Below are positions 1-6,864 of a stretch of 7,851 nucleotides of DNA, in pieces (the stretch's first letter is position 1; each line of letters starts with the position of its first letter). Both the position numbers and the translations under genes were made by a program. The notes beneath the pieces were generated by a model that was not told the DNA's origin, ran no database searches, and saw only the letters and a list, made by a program, of their open reading frames with translations. Source of the stretch: Brevundimonas sp. (GTDB lineage Bacteria > Pseudomonadota > Alphaproteobacteria > Caulobacterales > Caulobacteraceae); assembly GCA_024711185.1 (NCBI GenBank), contig JANJTI010000124.1, forward strand, positions 1 to 7,851, in the 5' to 3' direction.

Positions 1-1511
1 AGTCGATCTACGGCTGGCGCGGGGCCGAGGTGGACAACATCCTGCGTTTCGAGCGCGACTTCCCCGGCGCCAGGGTGATCCGGCTGGAGCGCAACTACCG
101 CTCGACGCACCACATCCTCGGCGCCGCATCGGGCCTGATCAGCGCCAACCGCGGGCGGCTGGGCAAGACGCTGTGGACCGAGGAAACCGCCGGCGAGAAG
201 GTCAGGGTGCGCGGCGTCTGGGACGGCGAGGCCGAGGCCCGGCTGATCGCCGACGAGATCGAGACGGCGAAGAAATCCGGCCTCTCCTATCGCGACATGG
301 CCGTGCTGGTGCGCGCCTCCTTCCAGATGCGGGCGTTCGAGGAACGCTTCGTCATGCTGGCCATCCCCTACACCGTGATCGGCGGACCGCGCTTCTTCGA
401 GCGGGCCGAGATCCGCGACGCCCACGCCTACCTGCGCCTGCTACTATCGGAGGACGACGACCTCGCCTTCGAGCGTATCGTCAATGTGCCCAAGCGCAGC
501 ATCGGCGACACCTCGGTGCAGAAGATTCTGACTATCGCGCGGGAGAACGGCGTCCCGGCCATGGCCGCCGTGCGCGCCCTGCTCGGCACGGACGAACTGC
601 AGGCGCGGACCCGGTCGGCCCTCGCCAATTTCGTGCGCGACCTCGATCGCTGGCGGGCCCGGGCCCAGGAGATCCCGCACTGGGAGCTGACAGAGCTGGT
701 GCTGGAGGAGAGCGGCTACACCGACATGCAGAAGGCCGACCGGACCAGCGGCCAGACCCGGCTCGACAACCTCAAGGAGCTGGTCCAGTCGATGCAGGCC
801 TTCGACAGCCTGACCGCCTACCTCGAGCACGTCTCGCTGGTCATGGACCTTGACCGCGGCGAGAGCGCCGACTCGGTGCAGGTGATGACCCTCCACGGCG
901 CCAAGGGGCTGGAGTTCCCGCTGGTCTTCCTGCCCGGGTGGGAGGAAGGCGTCTTCCCCAGCCAGCGCAGCATCGACGAGAAGGGCGAGAAGGGCCTCGA
1001 GGAGGAGCGTCGTCTGGCCTATGTCGGCGTCACCCGCGCCAAGCAGGACGCCCGCATCAGCTTCGCCGCCAACCGCCTGGTGTACGGGCGCTGGACCAGC
1101 CAGCTGCCCAGCCGCTTCGTCGACGAACTGCCCCTCGACCACGTCGAGGCCCAGTCGGACACCGGCTACTACGGCGCGTCGGCCGGCATGAAGGAGGCGA
1201 AGTCCCGCTGGGACGACGCCCCGAGCTTCGGCTCGGGCTATTCTTCCCCCGGCTGGAAGCGGGCCCAGTCCTTCACCGCCGCCCGCGCCCCCTCCGACCG
1301 CCCGGCCCGCCACACCCTGATCGAGGGCGACGGCCGGCTGATCGCCACCGCCGACCCCAAGGCCGGCTCGGGCTGGTCGAAGGGCGACCGGGTCTTCCAC
1401 CAGAAGTTCGGCTACGGCCACGTCCGCGCCATCGAGGGCAACAAGCTGGTGGTGGCCTTCGACAAGGCGGGGGAGAAGAAGGTGATCGACACCTTTGTGG
1501 AGAAGGCGTGA
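1..1511 (+). CDS. uvrD: ATP-dependent DNA helicase UvrD/PcrA, C-terminal part (5' end outside window)
   Basis: This is an SF1A 3'-5' DNA helicase of the UvrD/PcrA/Rep type, which unwinds DNA in nucleotide-excision and mismatch repair and removes obstacles from replication. The reading frame is open from base 3, so the window holds 502 residues and lacks the N-terminus with the Walker A and B motifs. Visible motifs in order: motif III (YGWRGAEVDNILRFE, about 9-56), motif IV (VIRLERNYRST, about 76-107), the FFERAEIRD segment (about 393-419), motif V (TLHGAKGLEF, about 888-917) followed by GWEEGVFPSQRS, and motif VI (EEERRLAYVGVTRAK, about 999-1043). A linker follows, then a C-terminal Tudor-like domain beginning GDRVFHQKFGYG (about 1383-1508), as in PcrA, where this tail contacts RNA polymerase. 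A GTG at 30 is only an internal codon. The gene is convergent with the HExxH gene. Whether it should be called uvrD or pcrA is a naming choice; Rep is less likely because of the tail. Confidence 0.95.
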   Translation, partial: SIYGWRGAEVDNILRFERDFPGARVIRLERNYRSTHHILGAASGLISANRGRLGKTLWTEETAGEKVRVRGVWDGEAEARLIADEIETAKKSGLSYRDMAVLVRASFQMRAFEERFVMLAIPYTVIGGPRFFERAEIRDAHAYLRLLLSEDDDLAFERIVNVPKRSIGDTSVQKILTIARENGVPAMAAVRALLGTDELQARTRSALANFVRDLDRWRARAQEIPHWELTELVLEESGYTDMQKADRTSGQTRLDNLKELVQSMQAFDSLTAYLEHVSLVMDLDRGESADSVQVMTLHGAKGLEFPLVFLPGWEEGVFPSQRSIDEKGEKGLEEERRLAYVGVTRAKQDARISFAANRLVYGRWTSQLPSRFVDELPLDHVEAQSDTGYYGASAGMKEAKSRWDDAPSFGSGYSSPGWKRAQSFTAARAPSDRPARHTLIEGDGRLIATADPKAGSGWSKGDRVFHQKFGYGHVRAIEGNKLVVAFDKAGEKKVIDTFVEKA

Positions 1512-1531
1512 CGAAGCCTCCCCTCGATCGG

Positions 1532-1583
1532 CCTGACCGGCCTGTCCGAGACGCGCCGGACGGCGGGGCTGAACAGGGTCAGG
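1532..1583. terminator. Possible bidirectional hairpin between convergent genes
   Basis: Between the uvrD stop and the end of the opposing gene there are two nested inverted repeats. The outer arms are CCTGACC (1532-1538) and GGTCAGG (1577-1583); the inner arms are GTCCG (1544-1548) and CGGAC (1557-1561). No T-run follows on either strand, so this is not a classical intrinsic terminator. The outer arm also covers the stop codon of the minus-strand gene. In DNA this GC-rich such repeats can arise by chance. Confidence 0.2.
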
Positions 1584-2334
1584 CGGGGCGCAGCCCGTCG
1601 AGCGAGGACGGTCGCTCGCGCAGGTATTCCATGGCTCGTCGGCGCAGGCGTTCAATCTCCGGCTTCAGGTGCGCGCCCAACTCGCCGTCGTCCCCGCGCA
1701 ACTCACAGAACACGGCCAGGGCGAAGGCCCAGCTGCGAGGCGACAGGTAGCCCGAGCGGCGGCTCCGCCAGCCTTGGCCGAAGGCGTCGCCATGCTGTTC
1801 GAAACTGAAGGCGGCGTTGGCCCCGAACACACCCAGTCCAGTGTAGGCGACGGCCAGGTCGGTCATCAGTTCGTGGGTTTCGTCCGCGACCAGATCCTCA
1901 TGCGGGGCGAGCAGATAGTGCGCCATCTCGTGCGCCAGGGTCGCGACCAGCAGGCCGGGTTCGTCGAGCAGATCCGGCGCGTAGGAGATCACGACCTCTC
2001 CGTCCGGTTCGATGCGGAAGGTCCCCTGCGGATCGCTGTCGCCCTCGATGACGACGAACTCCGCGACTCGCGCTCCGTTCACCCGCCGCCCCTGCGGTTC
2101 GAGACGGCATGGCCAATCGTTCTCAGGCATCTGCATGATCCCGCGGATGCAGCTGAAGACGTGCAGGGCCCGCTCGTGTCCGGTCGCCTCCGTCGGCGGA
2201 AAGAATTCGCGGGTGGGCAAGGCGACTGGCGTGTCCTGCAGAGAGAGCTCGCCCCCGAAACGCTCAACCAGCAGTCGCCAGGTGTCGAGGTGCCACGCCT
2301 CGAGATCGGGGTCGAGAAAGAACCCCCCCGCCAA
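1579..2334 (-). CDS. Uncharacterised protein with HExxH (zinc metallopeptidase-like) motif
   Basis: I do not recognise a named gene; the protein resembles a family annotated only as hypothetical. With the TTG start at 2334 it has 251 residues. The central signature is HEMAHYLL (135-142), preceded by a hydrophobic helix (LLVATLA) and followed by DETHELMTDLAVAY (151-164). This arrangement fits a zincin: two histidines and a glutamate in HExxH, with a downstream acidic residue (E155 or D159) as a possible further ligand. A GLGVFGAN segment (166-173) and a GYLSPRSWAFALAVF helix (195-209) follow. There is no signal peptide or membrane segment, so a cytoplasmic location is expected. The TTG start is weak, has no clear ribosome binding site, and begins inside a segment that looks conserved. 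The true start is probably the ATG at 2350 in another frame (see the homopolymer entry). The 3' end converges on uvrD. Substrate and peptidase activity are unknown. Confidence 0.75.
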   Translation of the reverse strand: MAGGFFLDPDLEAWHLDTWRLLVERFGGELSLQDTPVALPTREFFPPTEATGHERALHVFSCIRGIMQMPENDWPCRLEPQGRRVNGARVAEFVVIEGDSDPQGTFRIEPDGEVVISYAPDLLDEPGLLVATLAHEMAHYLLAPHEDLVADETHELMTDLAVAYTGLGVFGANAAFSFEQHGDAFGQGWRSRRSGYLSPRSWAFALAVFCELRGDDGELGAHLKPEIERLRRRAMEYLRERPSSLDGLRPA

Positions 2335-2368
2335 ACAGTTTCGCCAGCATCGCCCCCAACTCTTCCTT
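2323..2368 (-). other. Likely frameshift at a 7-base homopolymer; upstream start and RBS of the HExxH gene
   Basis: The plus strand has seven C in a row at 2323-2329 (seven G on the gene's strand). Just upstream in the -1/+1 neighbour frame is an ATG at 2350 preceded by AAGGAAGAG (2368-2360), a plausible Shine-Dalgarno stretch ending nine bases before the ATG. That frame reads MLAKLFGGG and then runs out of phase. With six G it would continue directly as FFLDPDLEAW, the N-terminus of the annotated frame, giving a 256-residue protein. This is either a one-base sequencing or assembly error, or a real slippage mutation. Confidence 0.5.
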
Positions 2369-2393
2369 AAGCCGCCTCCGCCACCCTGCCCAC

Positions 2394-3749
2394 GTGCGCG
2401 CCCCCCGTCCAGCGACCGCCCCGTCCGACCCCGCGCCCCACTGGTGGGAGGCGGCGATCTGCGGCGCGATCATCGCCATGATGACCGGGGCCCTGATCGG
2501 CCCGGTGTTCGCGCCCACCCAGGAGGAGACGCCGATCCTGCGGCTGGTCTGGCTGCCGGCCTATGCGGCCATCGCGGGACTGCTGCTCTACCGGATCGAC
2601 CGGCTGTGGCGGGCCTGGCCGGCGGTGCTGGCCATGGCGGCGGTGATCGGCCTGGCCTTCGCCTCGCGCTACTGGTCGATCGACTTCGCCACCACGATGC
2701 GCCGGGTCATCGCCCTGGCCATCAGCTGCGGTTTCGCCCTGTATCTCGGCGGCGTGTTCCGGGGGCCGCACCTGCCGCGGCTGCTCATGCTCACGACCCT
2801 CGTCATGGCCGTGGGCAGTCTGATCATGGTGTTCGGCTTCCCCCATATCGGCGTGCACCAGGCGGAGAACGCCGGCCTGTGGCGCGGTCTTTGGTACGAG
2901 AAGAACCAGATGGGGGCGGTCATGGTGATCGGCGCGACGGCCTCGGCCGCCTGCCTCGCCTCACCCGATCGTCGGCGACTGTTGCCGGCGATCGCCCTCG
3001 TCCTGTCCAGCGTCCTCGTCCTCGCCACCCAGTCCAAGACATCCCTGCTCTGCCTCGCCCTCGGCGTCGGGACGATCGGCGGTTTCTGGACGCTGCGACG
3101 CGGGGGCGCGGCCTTCTCGGTCGCGGCGATCTGGGTCGCCGTGGTCCTGGCCGGGCTCGGGATCTGGGTCTGGGAGACGCATTCGGTGGCGGTGCTCGAG
3201 GCTCTGGGCAAGGACCCGTCGCTCACCGGTCGCACCGACATCTGGGAGGCGCTGATGCGCAAGGTCGCCGACCGGCCGTGGACCGGCTACGGCTACGGCG
3301 CCTTCTGGGGTCGCGAGGGCGAGTCGGCTCCGGCGGACTGGGTCCGCAAGGAGACGCAGTGGCCGGTGCCCAACGCCCACAACGGCTGGATCGACCTGCT
3401 GGTGCAACTGGGCTGGCCCGGCGCCTTCCTCGTCGGGACGCTGATGGGGGCGACCGCCCTCGTCACCATGCTGCGCAGCGCGGGCGCCGGTCTGCGCGAG
3501 GGCTGGTGGGCGCTGGGCTTCCTCGCCGCCTTCTTCGTGCTCAGCCTGTCTGAATCGATCCTGATGGCCCACCAGGGCCTGCCGTGGGTGCTGTTCCTGG
3601 CGGTACTGACCCGGGCGGTGCTGCCGTCGTCCACAGCCGCGGCCGTCGCGCTTGCCCCGCCGGGCCGCCGGGCCTACCAGACCGGCTCCCGAATCGCCGC
3701 ACAGTATCCGAATGGGCCAGTCCGCCGACCTCCTCTCCCTGTTCGATGA
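2394..3749 (+). CDS. O-antigen ligase / exopolysaccharide polymerase-like membrane protein (Wzy_C family)
   Basis: This is a polytopic inner-membrane protein of 451 residues with about ten to twelve hydrophobic helices (for example 18-38, 50-66, 102-121, 127-149, 173-189, 197-231, 241-258, 335-360, 372-390, 395-412). Family marks of the O-antigen ligase/WaaL-ExoQ type are visible: WRGLWYEKNQMG (163-174), GRTDIWEALM (279-288), GYGYGAFW (298-305) and the periplasmic-loop motif AHNGWIDLLVQLGWPG (328-343), whose H329 matches the conserved catalytic histidine. Such enzymes move or polymerise undecaprenyl-linked glycans in the periplasm to build LPS O-antigen or exopolysaccharide; the exact substrate cannot be read from sequence. 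The GTG start at 2394 has no evident ribosome binding site, so the start is uncertain. It lies 43 bases from the divergent ATG at 2350. No glycosyltransferases are adjacent, so it is an orphan of its pathway here. Its last 38 bases overlap parE. Confidence 0.85.
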   Translation: MRAPRPATAPSDPAPHWWEAAICGAIIAMMTGALIGPVFAPTQEETPILRLVWLPAYAAIAGLLLYRIDRLWRAWPAVLAMAAVIGLAFASRYWSIDFATTMRRVIALAISCGFALYLGGVFRGPHLPRLLMLTTLVMAVGSLIMVFGFPHIGVHQAENAGLWRGLWYEKNQMGAVMVIGATASAACLASPDRRRLLPAIALVLSSVLVLATQSKTSLLCLALGVGTIGGFWTLRRGGAAFSVAAIWVAVVLAGLGIWVWETHSVAVLEALGKDPSLTGRTDIWEALMRKVADRPWTGYGYGAFWGREGESAPADWVRKETQWPVPNAHNGWIDLLVQLGWPGAFLVGTLMGATALVTMLRSAGAGLREGWWALGFLAAFFVLSLSESILMAHQGLPWVLFLAVLTRAVLPSSTAAAVALAPPGRRAYQTGSRIAAQYPNGPVRRPPLPVR

Positions 3750-5805
3750 CGAGCCGACGCAGCCGCGTCCGGCCGAGGCCGCGCTGACGCCGCAGGCCAT
3801 TGCCGCGAAGCCGCAGCGCGAGCCCGTCGCCAGGACCGCCGTCGAGCACGCCGCCGCCGCTCCGCTGGCCGCCGCCACCGGCTACTCGGCCTCCTCGATC
3901 GAGGTGCTGGAGGGGCTGGAGCCGGTCCGCAAACGGCCGGGCATGTACATCGGCGGCACCGACGAACGGGCCCTGCATCACCTGTTCGCGGAAGTGCTCG
4001 ACAACGCCATGGACGAGGCGGTGGCCAAGCATGCGAAGCTGATCACCGTCGACCTCGACGCCGAGGGCTGGCTGTCGGTGCGCGACGACGGCCGTGGCAT
4101 CCCTGTCGACCCCCACCCCAAGCACCCGGGCAAGTCGGCGCTCGAGGTGGTGATGACCGTGCTGCACTCGGGCGGCAAGTTTTCCGGCAAGGCCTACGAG
4201 ACCTCGGGCGGTCTGCATGGCGTCGGCGTCTCGGTCGTCAACGCTCTCTCCGAACATCTCGACGTCGCCGTCTGGCGCGATGGCCACGAATGGCGGCAGT
4301 CGTTCAGCCGCGGTCATGTGCTGGGCCCGATCCAGCAGGTCGGCCCCTCGCGCAAGAAGGGCACCCTGATCCGCTTCAGGCCGGACGAGGAGATCTTCGG
4401 GGTCGGGGCCGCCTTCAAACCGGCGCGGCTGTTCCGCATGGCCCGCTCCAAGGCCTATCTGTTCCGCGGCGTCGAGATCCGCTGGACCTGCGCGCCCGAG
4501 CGGATCACCGACCACACGCCGGCCGAGGCCGTCTTCCACTTCCCCAACGGCCTGGCCGACGCCCTGTCCGAGCGCATCGGCGAGATCGAGACGGTCACCC
4601 CGACCTTCGCCGGTCGGGTCGAGCGCAAGGGCGAGGCCGGCGCGGTGGAATGGGCCGTCACCTGGTCGCCAGCCGGCTTCGGCGAGGACGACGGCTTCGT
4701 CAGTTCCTACTGCAACACGGTTTCCACGCCCGATGGCGGCACCCACGAGTCGGGCTTCCGCGCCGCCCTGGTGAAGGGCCTCAAGGCCTATGGCGAGCTG
4801 ACCGGCGAGAAGCGCGCCGGCCTGATCACCGCCGAGGACGTCATCGCCAACGCCGGCGCCCTGATCTCGGTCTTCATCCGCAATCCCGAGTTCCAGGGCC
4901 AGACCAAGGACCGCCTGTCCTCGCCCGAGGGCGCGCGTCTGGTCGAGCAGCTGCTGCGCGACCCGTTCGACCACTGGCTGACCGAGAGTCCCAAACAGGC
5001 CAACCAGCTGCTCGGCTTCATCGTCGAGCGGGCCGAGGAGCGACTGCGCAAGCGTAAGGACAAGGAGGTCCAGCGCGCCGCCGCCACCCGCAAACTGCGC
5101 CTGCCCGGCAAGCTGGCCGATTGCACGCGCCAGGCGGCGGAAGGCACCGAACTGTTCATTGTCGAAGGCGACTCGGCCGGCGGCTCGGCCAAGCAGGCCC
5201 GCGACCGCAACACCCAGGCCATCCTGCCCCTCCGCGGCAAGATCCTGAACGTCGCCTCGGCTTCGGTCGACAAGCTGCGCCAGAACGCCGAGTTGTCCGA
5301 CCTGACGCTCGCGCTGGGCGTTCAGCCTGGCAGCCGCTTCAACATCGACGACCTGCGCTACGAGCGCATCGTCATCATGACCGACGCCGATGTCGACGGG
5401 GCGCACATCGCCGCCCTGCTGATCACCTACTTCTACCGCGTCATGCCCGAGGTGATCCGGCAAGGCCGGCTGTTCATGGCCCTGCCGCCGCTCTACCGCA
5501 TCCAGGCCGGGCCGCTGTCGGAGTACGCCCGCGACGACGCCCACCGCGACGAGTTGCTGGCCACCACCTTCAAGGGCAAGAAGGTCGAGATCGGCCGCTT
5601 CAAGGGTCTCGGCGAGATGATGGCCTCCCAGCTGAAGGAGACCACCATGGACCCGAAGAAGCGCACCCTCGCCCGGGTCGAACTGCCCGGGGACGAGTCC
5701 GAGATCGAGGACCTCGTCGAGCGGCTGATGGGCAAGAAGGCCGAGGCCCGCTACCAGTTCATCCAGGACAACGCGCGTTTCGCGGTGGCCGATCTGGACG
5801 TGTGA
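3712..5805 (+). CDS. parE: DNA topoisomerase IV subunit B
   Basis: This is the ATPase subunit of topoisomerase IV, which with ParC decatenates daughter chromosomes. The ATG at 3712 gives 697 residues, a normal ParE length. An alanine/proline-rich N-terminal leader (about 1-58) precedes the GHKL ATPase domain: [10 protein letters not shown] (94-103, with E94 and N98), DDGRGIPV (125-132), [15 protein letters not shown] (166-180). The transducer domain carries QTKD (397-400; K399 the ATP-contacting lysine). The TOPRIM domain follows with EGDSAGGSA (485-493) and TDADVDGAH (557-565), which supply the metal-binding acidic residues. The C-terminal [21 protein letters not shown] (628-648) is typical. 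ParE is preferred to GyrB because of [11 protein letters not shown] after RKRPGMYI, the length and the overall pattern. A TTG start at 3652 in the same frame would add 20 poorly conserved-looking residues and is less likely. The start lies inside the 3' end of the ligase gene with no strong Shine-Dalgarno, so translation may be coupled. Confidence 0.96.
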   Translation: MGQSADLLSLFDDEPTQPRPAEAALTPQAIAAKPQREPVARTAVEHAAAAPLAAATGYSASSIEVLEGLEPVRKRPGMYIGGTDERALHHLFAEVLDNAMDEAVAKHAKLITVDLDAEGWLSVRDDGRGIPVDPHPKHPGKSALEVVMTVLHSGGKFSGKAYETSGGLHGVGVSVVNALSEHLDVAVWRDGHEWRQSFSRGHVLGPIQQVGPSRKKGTLIRFRPDEEIFGVGAAFKPARLFRMARSKAYLFRGVEIRWTCAPERITDHTPAEAVFHFPNGLADALSERIGEIETVTPTFAGRVERKGEAGAVEWAVTWSPAGFGEDDGFVSSYCNTVSTPDGGTHESGFRAALVKGLKAYGELTGEKRAGLITAEDVIANAGALISVFIRNPEFQGQTKDRLSSPEGARLVEQLLRDPFDHWLTESPKQANQLLGFIVERAEERLRKRKDKEVQRAAATRKLRLPGKLADCTRQAAEGTELFIVEGDSAGGSAKQARDRNTQAILPLRGKILNVASASVDKLRQNAELSDLTLALGVQPGSRFNIDDLRYERIVIMTDADVDGAHIAALLITYFYRVMPEVIRQGRLFMALPPLYRIQAGPLSEYARDDAHRDELLATTFKGKKVEIGRFKGLGEMMASQLKETTMDPKKRTLARVELPGDESEIEDLVERLMGKKAEARYQFIQDNARFAVADLDV

Positions 5806-5813
5806 TCAGGACC

Positions 5814-5845
5814 TTGATCTCGCGCCGGTAAGGATTATCCTTACC
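5814..5845 (+). promoter_or_regulatory. Candidate promoter and operator palindrome of the toxin-antitoxin module
   Basis: A 19-bp inverted repeat at 5827-5845 has perfect nine-base arms, GGTAAGGAT and ATCCTTACC, around a single T. It ends two bases before the antitoxin ATG at 5848. AbrB/MazE-type antitoxins commonly bind palindromes at their own promoters, so an autorepression operator is the natural reading. A weak sigma70-like pair overlaps it: TTGATC (5814-5819) and TATCCT (5836-5841), 16 bases apart. If that promoter is right, the transcript would be leaderless or nearly so. The AAGGA within the left arm (5830-5834) could otherwise act as a distant ribosome binding site. The palindrome is directly seen; the promoter is inference. 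Confidence 0.6.
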
Positions 5846-5847
5846 CC

Positions 5848-6063
5848 ATGATCACGAGCCGCATCACCAGCAAGGCCCAGACGACCGTGCCCCAAGCCGT
5901 GCGCAACGCCCTCGGCCTGAAAGCCGGTGACGAACTGGCTTACGAGATTCGGGATGATCGCGTGACCCTCACCAAGGCTCGCGTTCCGGGCCGGGATGAT
6001 CCCTTCGCCACCTTCGAGGAATGGGACAGCGAGGCCGACCGGCGGGCCTATGCCGACCTTTGA
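5848..6063 (+). CDS. AbrB/MazE/SpoVT-family antitoxin
   Basis: This small protein of 71 residues has an N-terminal swapped-hairpin AbrB-type DNA-binding domain: ITSKAQTTVPQAVRNALGLK (6-25) followed by GDELAYEIRDDRVTLTKA (27-44). The acidic tail (DDPFATFEEWDSEADRRAY, 50-68) is of the kind that in MazE-like antitoxins wraps around and blocks the toxin. It is expected to neutralise the PemK/MazF-type toxin encoded next and, with it, repress the shared promoter through the palindrome just upstream. The gene starts 42 bases after parE and overlaps the toxin by 14 bases. The ATG start is fixed by the domain boundary. I do not assign a specific named TA system. Confidence 0.88.
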   Translation: MITSRITSKAQTTVPQAVRNALGLKAGDELAYEIRDDRVTLTKARVPGRDDPFATFEEWDSEADRRAYADL

Positions 6064-6397
6064 GACGGGCGACGTCGTCAGGGTGCCGTTCCCCTATACG
6101 GACCGGGACGTGCGGCAACACCGTCCTGCCCTCGTGGTCTCGGCGGCTCCACTCGGAGACGATGGCCAACTCTACTGGGTCCTGATGATCACCAGCGCCG
6201 AGCATCGCCGCTGGCCCGGGGACGTCGCCCTAGGTCGGCGCTACGGCGAGGCGGGACTGCCGGCGCCCTCCCTGATCCGCACCAGCAAGATCGCGACCGT
6301 AGAGGCTGCTCGCATGCTGCCGCTCGGCCGGATGCCGGCCTCCTTCATGGAGACCGTCCGGGCGGAATTGGATCAGGCGCTGGGGCGCACAGGCTGA
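6050..6397 (+). CDS. PemK/MazF-family endoribonuclease toxin
   Basis: A 115-residue protein of the PemK/MazF (CcdB-fold) type, predicted to cleave mRNA when free of its antitoxin. The N-terminus carries the family start GDVVRVPFPYTD (7-18) and RQHRPALVVS (22-31). R25 and the T48/S49 of MITSAEHRRWPGDV (46-59) sit where MazF family members have their catalytic arginine and serine/threonine. SLIRTSKIATVE (74-85) and LGRM (92-95) match the later family strands. The start is the ATG at 6050, inside the antitoxin's last codons: the 14-base overlap suggests coupled translation, and residues upstream of it in this frame are antitoxin shadow. The gene appears intact, with no missing core segment. The next gene converges on it 31 bases away. 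Confidence 0.88.
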   Translation: MPTFETGDVVRVPFPYTDRDVRQHRPALVVSAAPLGDDGQLYWVLMITSAEHRRWPGDVALGRRYGEAGLPAPSLIRTSKIATVEAARMLPLGRMPASFMETVRAELDQALGRTG

Positions 6398-6428
6398 TTC
6401 CGCGCACACGGCTTCCCGACGTCGAACG

Positions 6429-6800
6429 TCAGGACGGCTCCACCCCGCGCATGAAGGATTCCGGCGCTGTCCAGGTGCCGGGAATGTATTCGTTGGCCCA
6501 GCGGCACATCTCCCGCACCACGGGGTGCAGGCCCCGCCCCTTCGGGGTCAGGGCGTAGGCGAAGCGTTCCGGACGGGTCTGATAGGGCCGCTTCTCGACC
6601 AGCCCCGCCGCCTCCATCTTCAGCAGGCGGTCGGCCAGCACGTTGGTGGTGATCCGCTCGGGCGAGGCCAGGAAGTCGGAGTACTTCGTCTTGCCGTTCA
6701 GCAGGTCGCGCAGCACGACCAGCGTCCAGCGATCGCCGACGATGTCCAGGGTGGTGGCGATGGGGCAGCCGGAGCGTGGCGCGGGCATGTCGGCTCTCAT
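6429..6800 (-). CDS. HxlR-family transcriptional regulator
   Basis: This 123-residue winged-helix regulator has the HxlR hallmarks: SGCPIATTLDIVGDRWTLVV (10-29), the recognition-helix region RITTNVLADRLLKMEAAGLV (49-68) and the wing RFAYALTPKGRGL (79-91). C12 occupies the conserved N-terminal cysteine position that in characterised relatives (YodB, HypR, QorR) senses quinones, aldehydes or oxidants. It would act as a dimer on DNA. The ATG at 6800 lies one base from a perfect 24-bp palindrome, leaving no room for a ribosome binding site. Either the message is leaderless or the real start is the second methionine (ATG at 6788, 119 residues), preceded by a weak GAGAG. The gene is divergent from the GFA-family gene, its likely target, and probably represses itself. 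C99 is a possible second redox cysteine. Confidence 0.92.
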   Translation of the reverse strand: MRADMPAPRSGCPIATTLDIVGDRWTLVVLRDLLNGKTKYSDFLASPERITTNVLADRLLKMEAAGLVEKRPYQTRPERFAYALTPKGRGLHPVVREMCRWANEYIPGTWTAPESFMRGVEPS

Positions 6801-6801
6801 G

Positions 6802-6825
6802 ACTTGTAACTTGCAAGTTACAAGT
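6802..6825. promoter_or_regulatory. Perfect 24-bp palindromic operator between HxlR regulator and GFA gene
   Basis: The left arm ACTTGTAACTTG (6802-6813) is followed directly by its exact reverse complement CAAGTTACAAGT (6814-6825), with no mismatch and no spacer. Each arm repeats ACTTG at a seven-base period, so the site could hold two regulator dimers or one dimer in alternative registers. It is AT-rich compared with its surroundings. The position between divergent genes, touching the regulator's start codon, fits an HxlR operator that controls both. TTGTAA (6804-6809) could be a -35 element for the plus-strand gene, but I see no clear matching -10. Confidence 0.8.
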
Positions 6826-6852
6826 AAATGAGTCCTCTTTCCACGGGTTCAA

Positions 6853-6858
6853 GGGAGG
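6853..6858 (+). promoter_or_regulatory. Shine-Dalgarno site of the GFA-family gene
   Basis: GGGAGG stands six bases before the ATG at 6865 and fixes this start. It is the clearest ribosome binding site in the window. Confidence 0.75.
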
Positions 6859-6864
6859 GCGGAA

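Noticed and set aside
444..1655. Minus-strand open frame of 403 codons opposite uvrD
   Set aside because: Shadow of the helicase gene; it lacks domains, and the plus strand carries all the helicase motifs expected for this segment in order.
1669..2370. Plus-strand open frame opposite the HExxH gene
   Set aside because: No recognisable motif; the minus strand has a coherent HExxH family protein.
2012..3553. Plus-strand open frame of 513 codons across the HExxH gene and the ligase gene
   Set aside because: Arginine/proline/glycine-rich shadow in another frame of two recognisable genes; no motif in it.
3652..3711. Upstream TTG start for parE
   Set aside because: Adds 20 arginine/proline-rich residues read inside the ligase gene; the ATG at 3712 gives a normal ParE length.
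3541..5544. Long open frame (667 codons) on the minus strand opposite parE
   Set aside because: It is the mirror of parE produced by strong third-position G/C bias; the translation is low-complexity (A/G/R/D-rich) with no recognisable domain, while the plus strand is an unmistakable ParE.
3712..5805. GyrB as an alternative identity
   Set aside because: Length, the [11 protein letters not shown] segment after RKRPGMYI, and the [20 protein letters not shown] ending fit ParE of alphaproteobacteria better.
5996..6049. Upstream ATG start for the toxin
   Set aside because: The added residues are an alternate-frame reading of the antitoxin tail; PemK/MazF proteins start just before the GDVV motif, which fits the ATG at 6050.
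6419..6431. Small inverted repeat GACGT-CGA-ACGTC between the toxin and HxlR genes as a terminator
   Set aside because: Only five-base arms with a three-base loop and no T-run; not enough to call a terminator.
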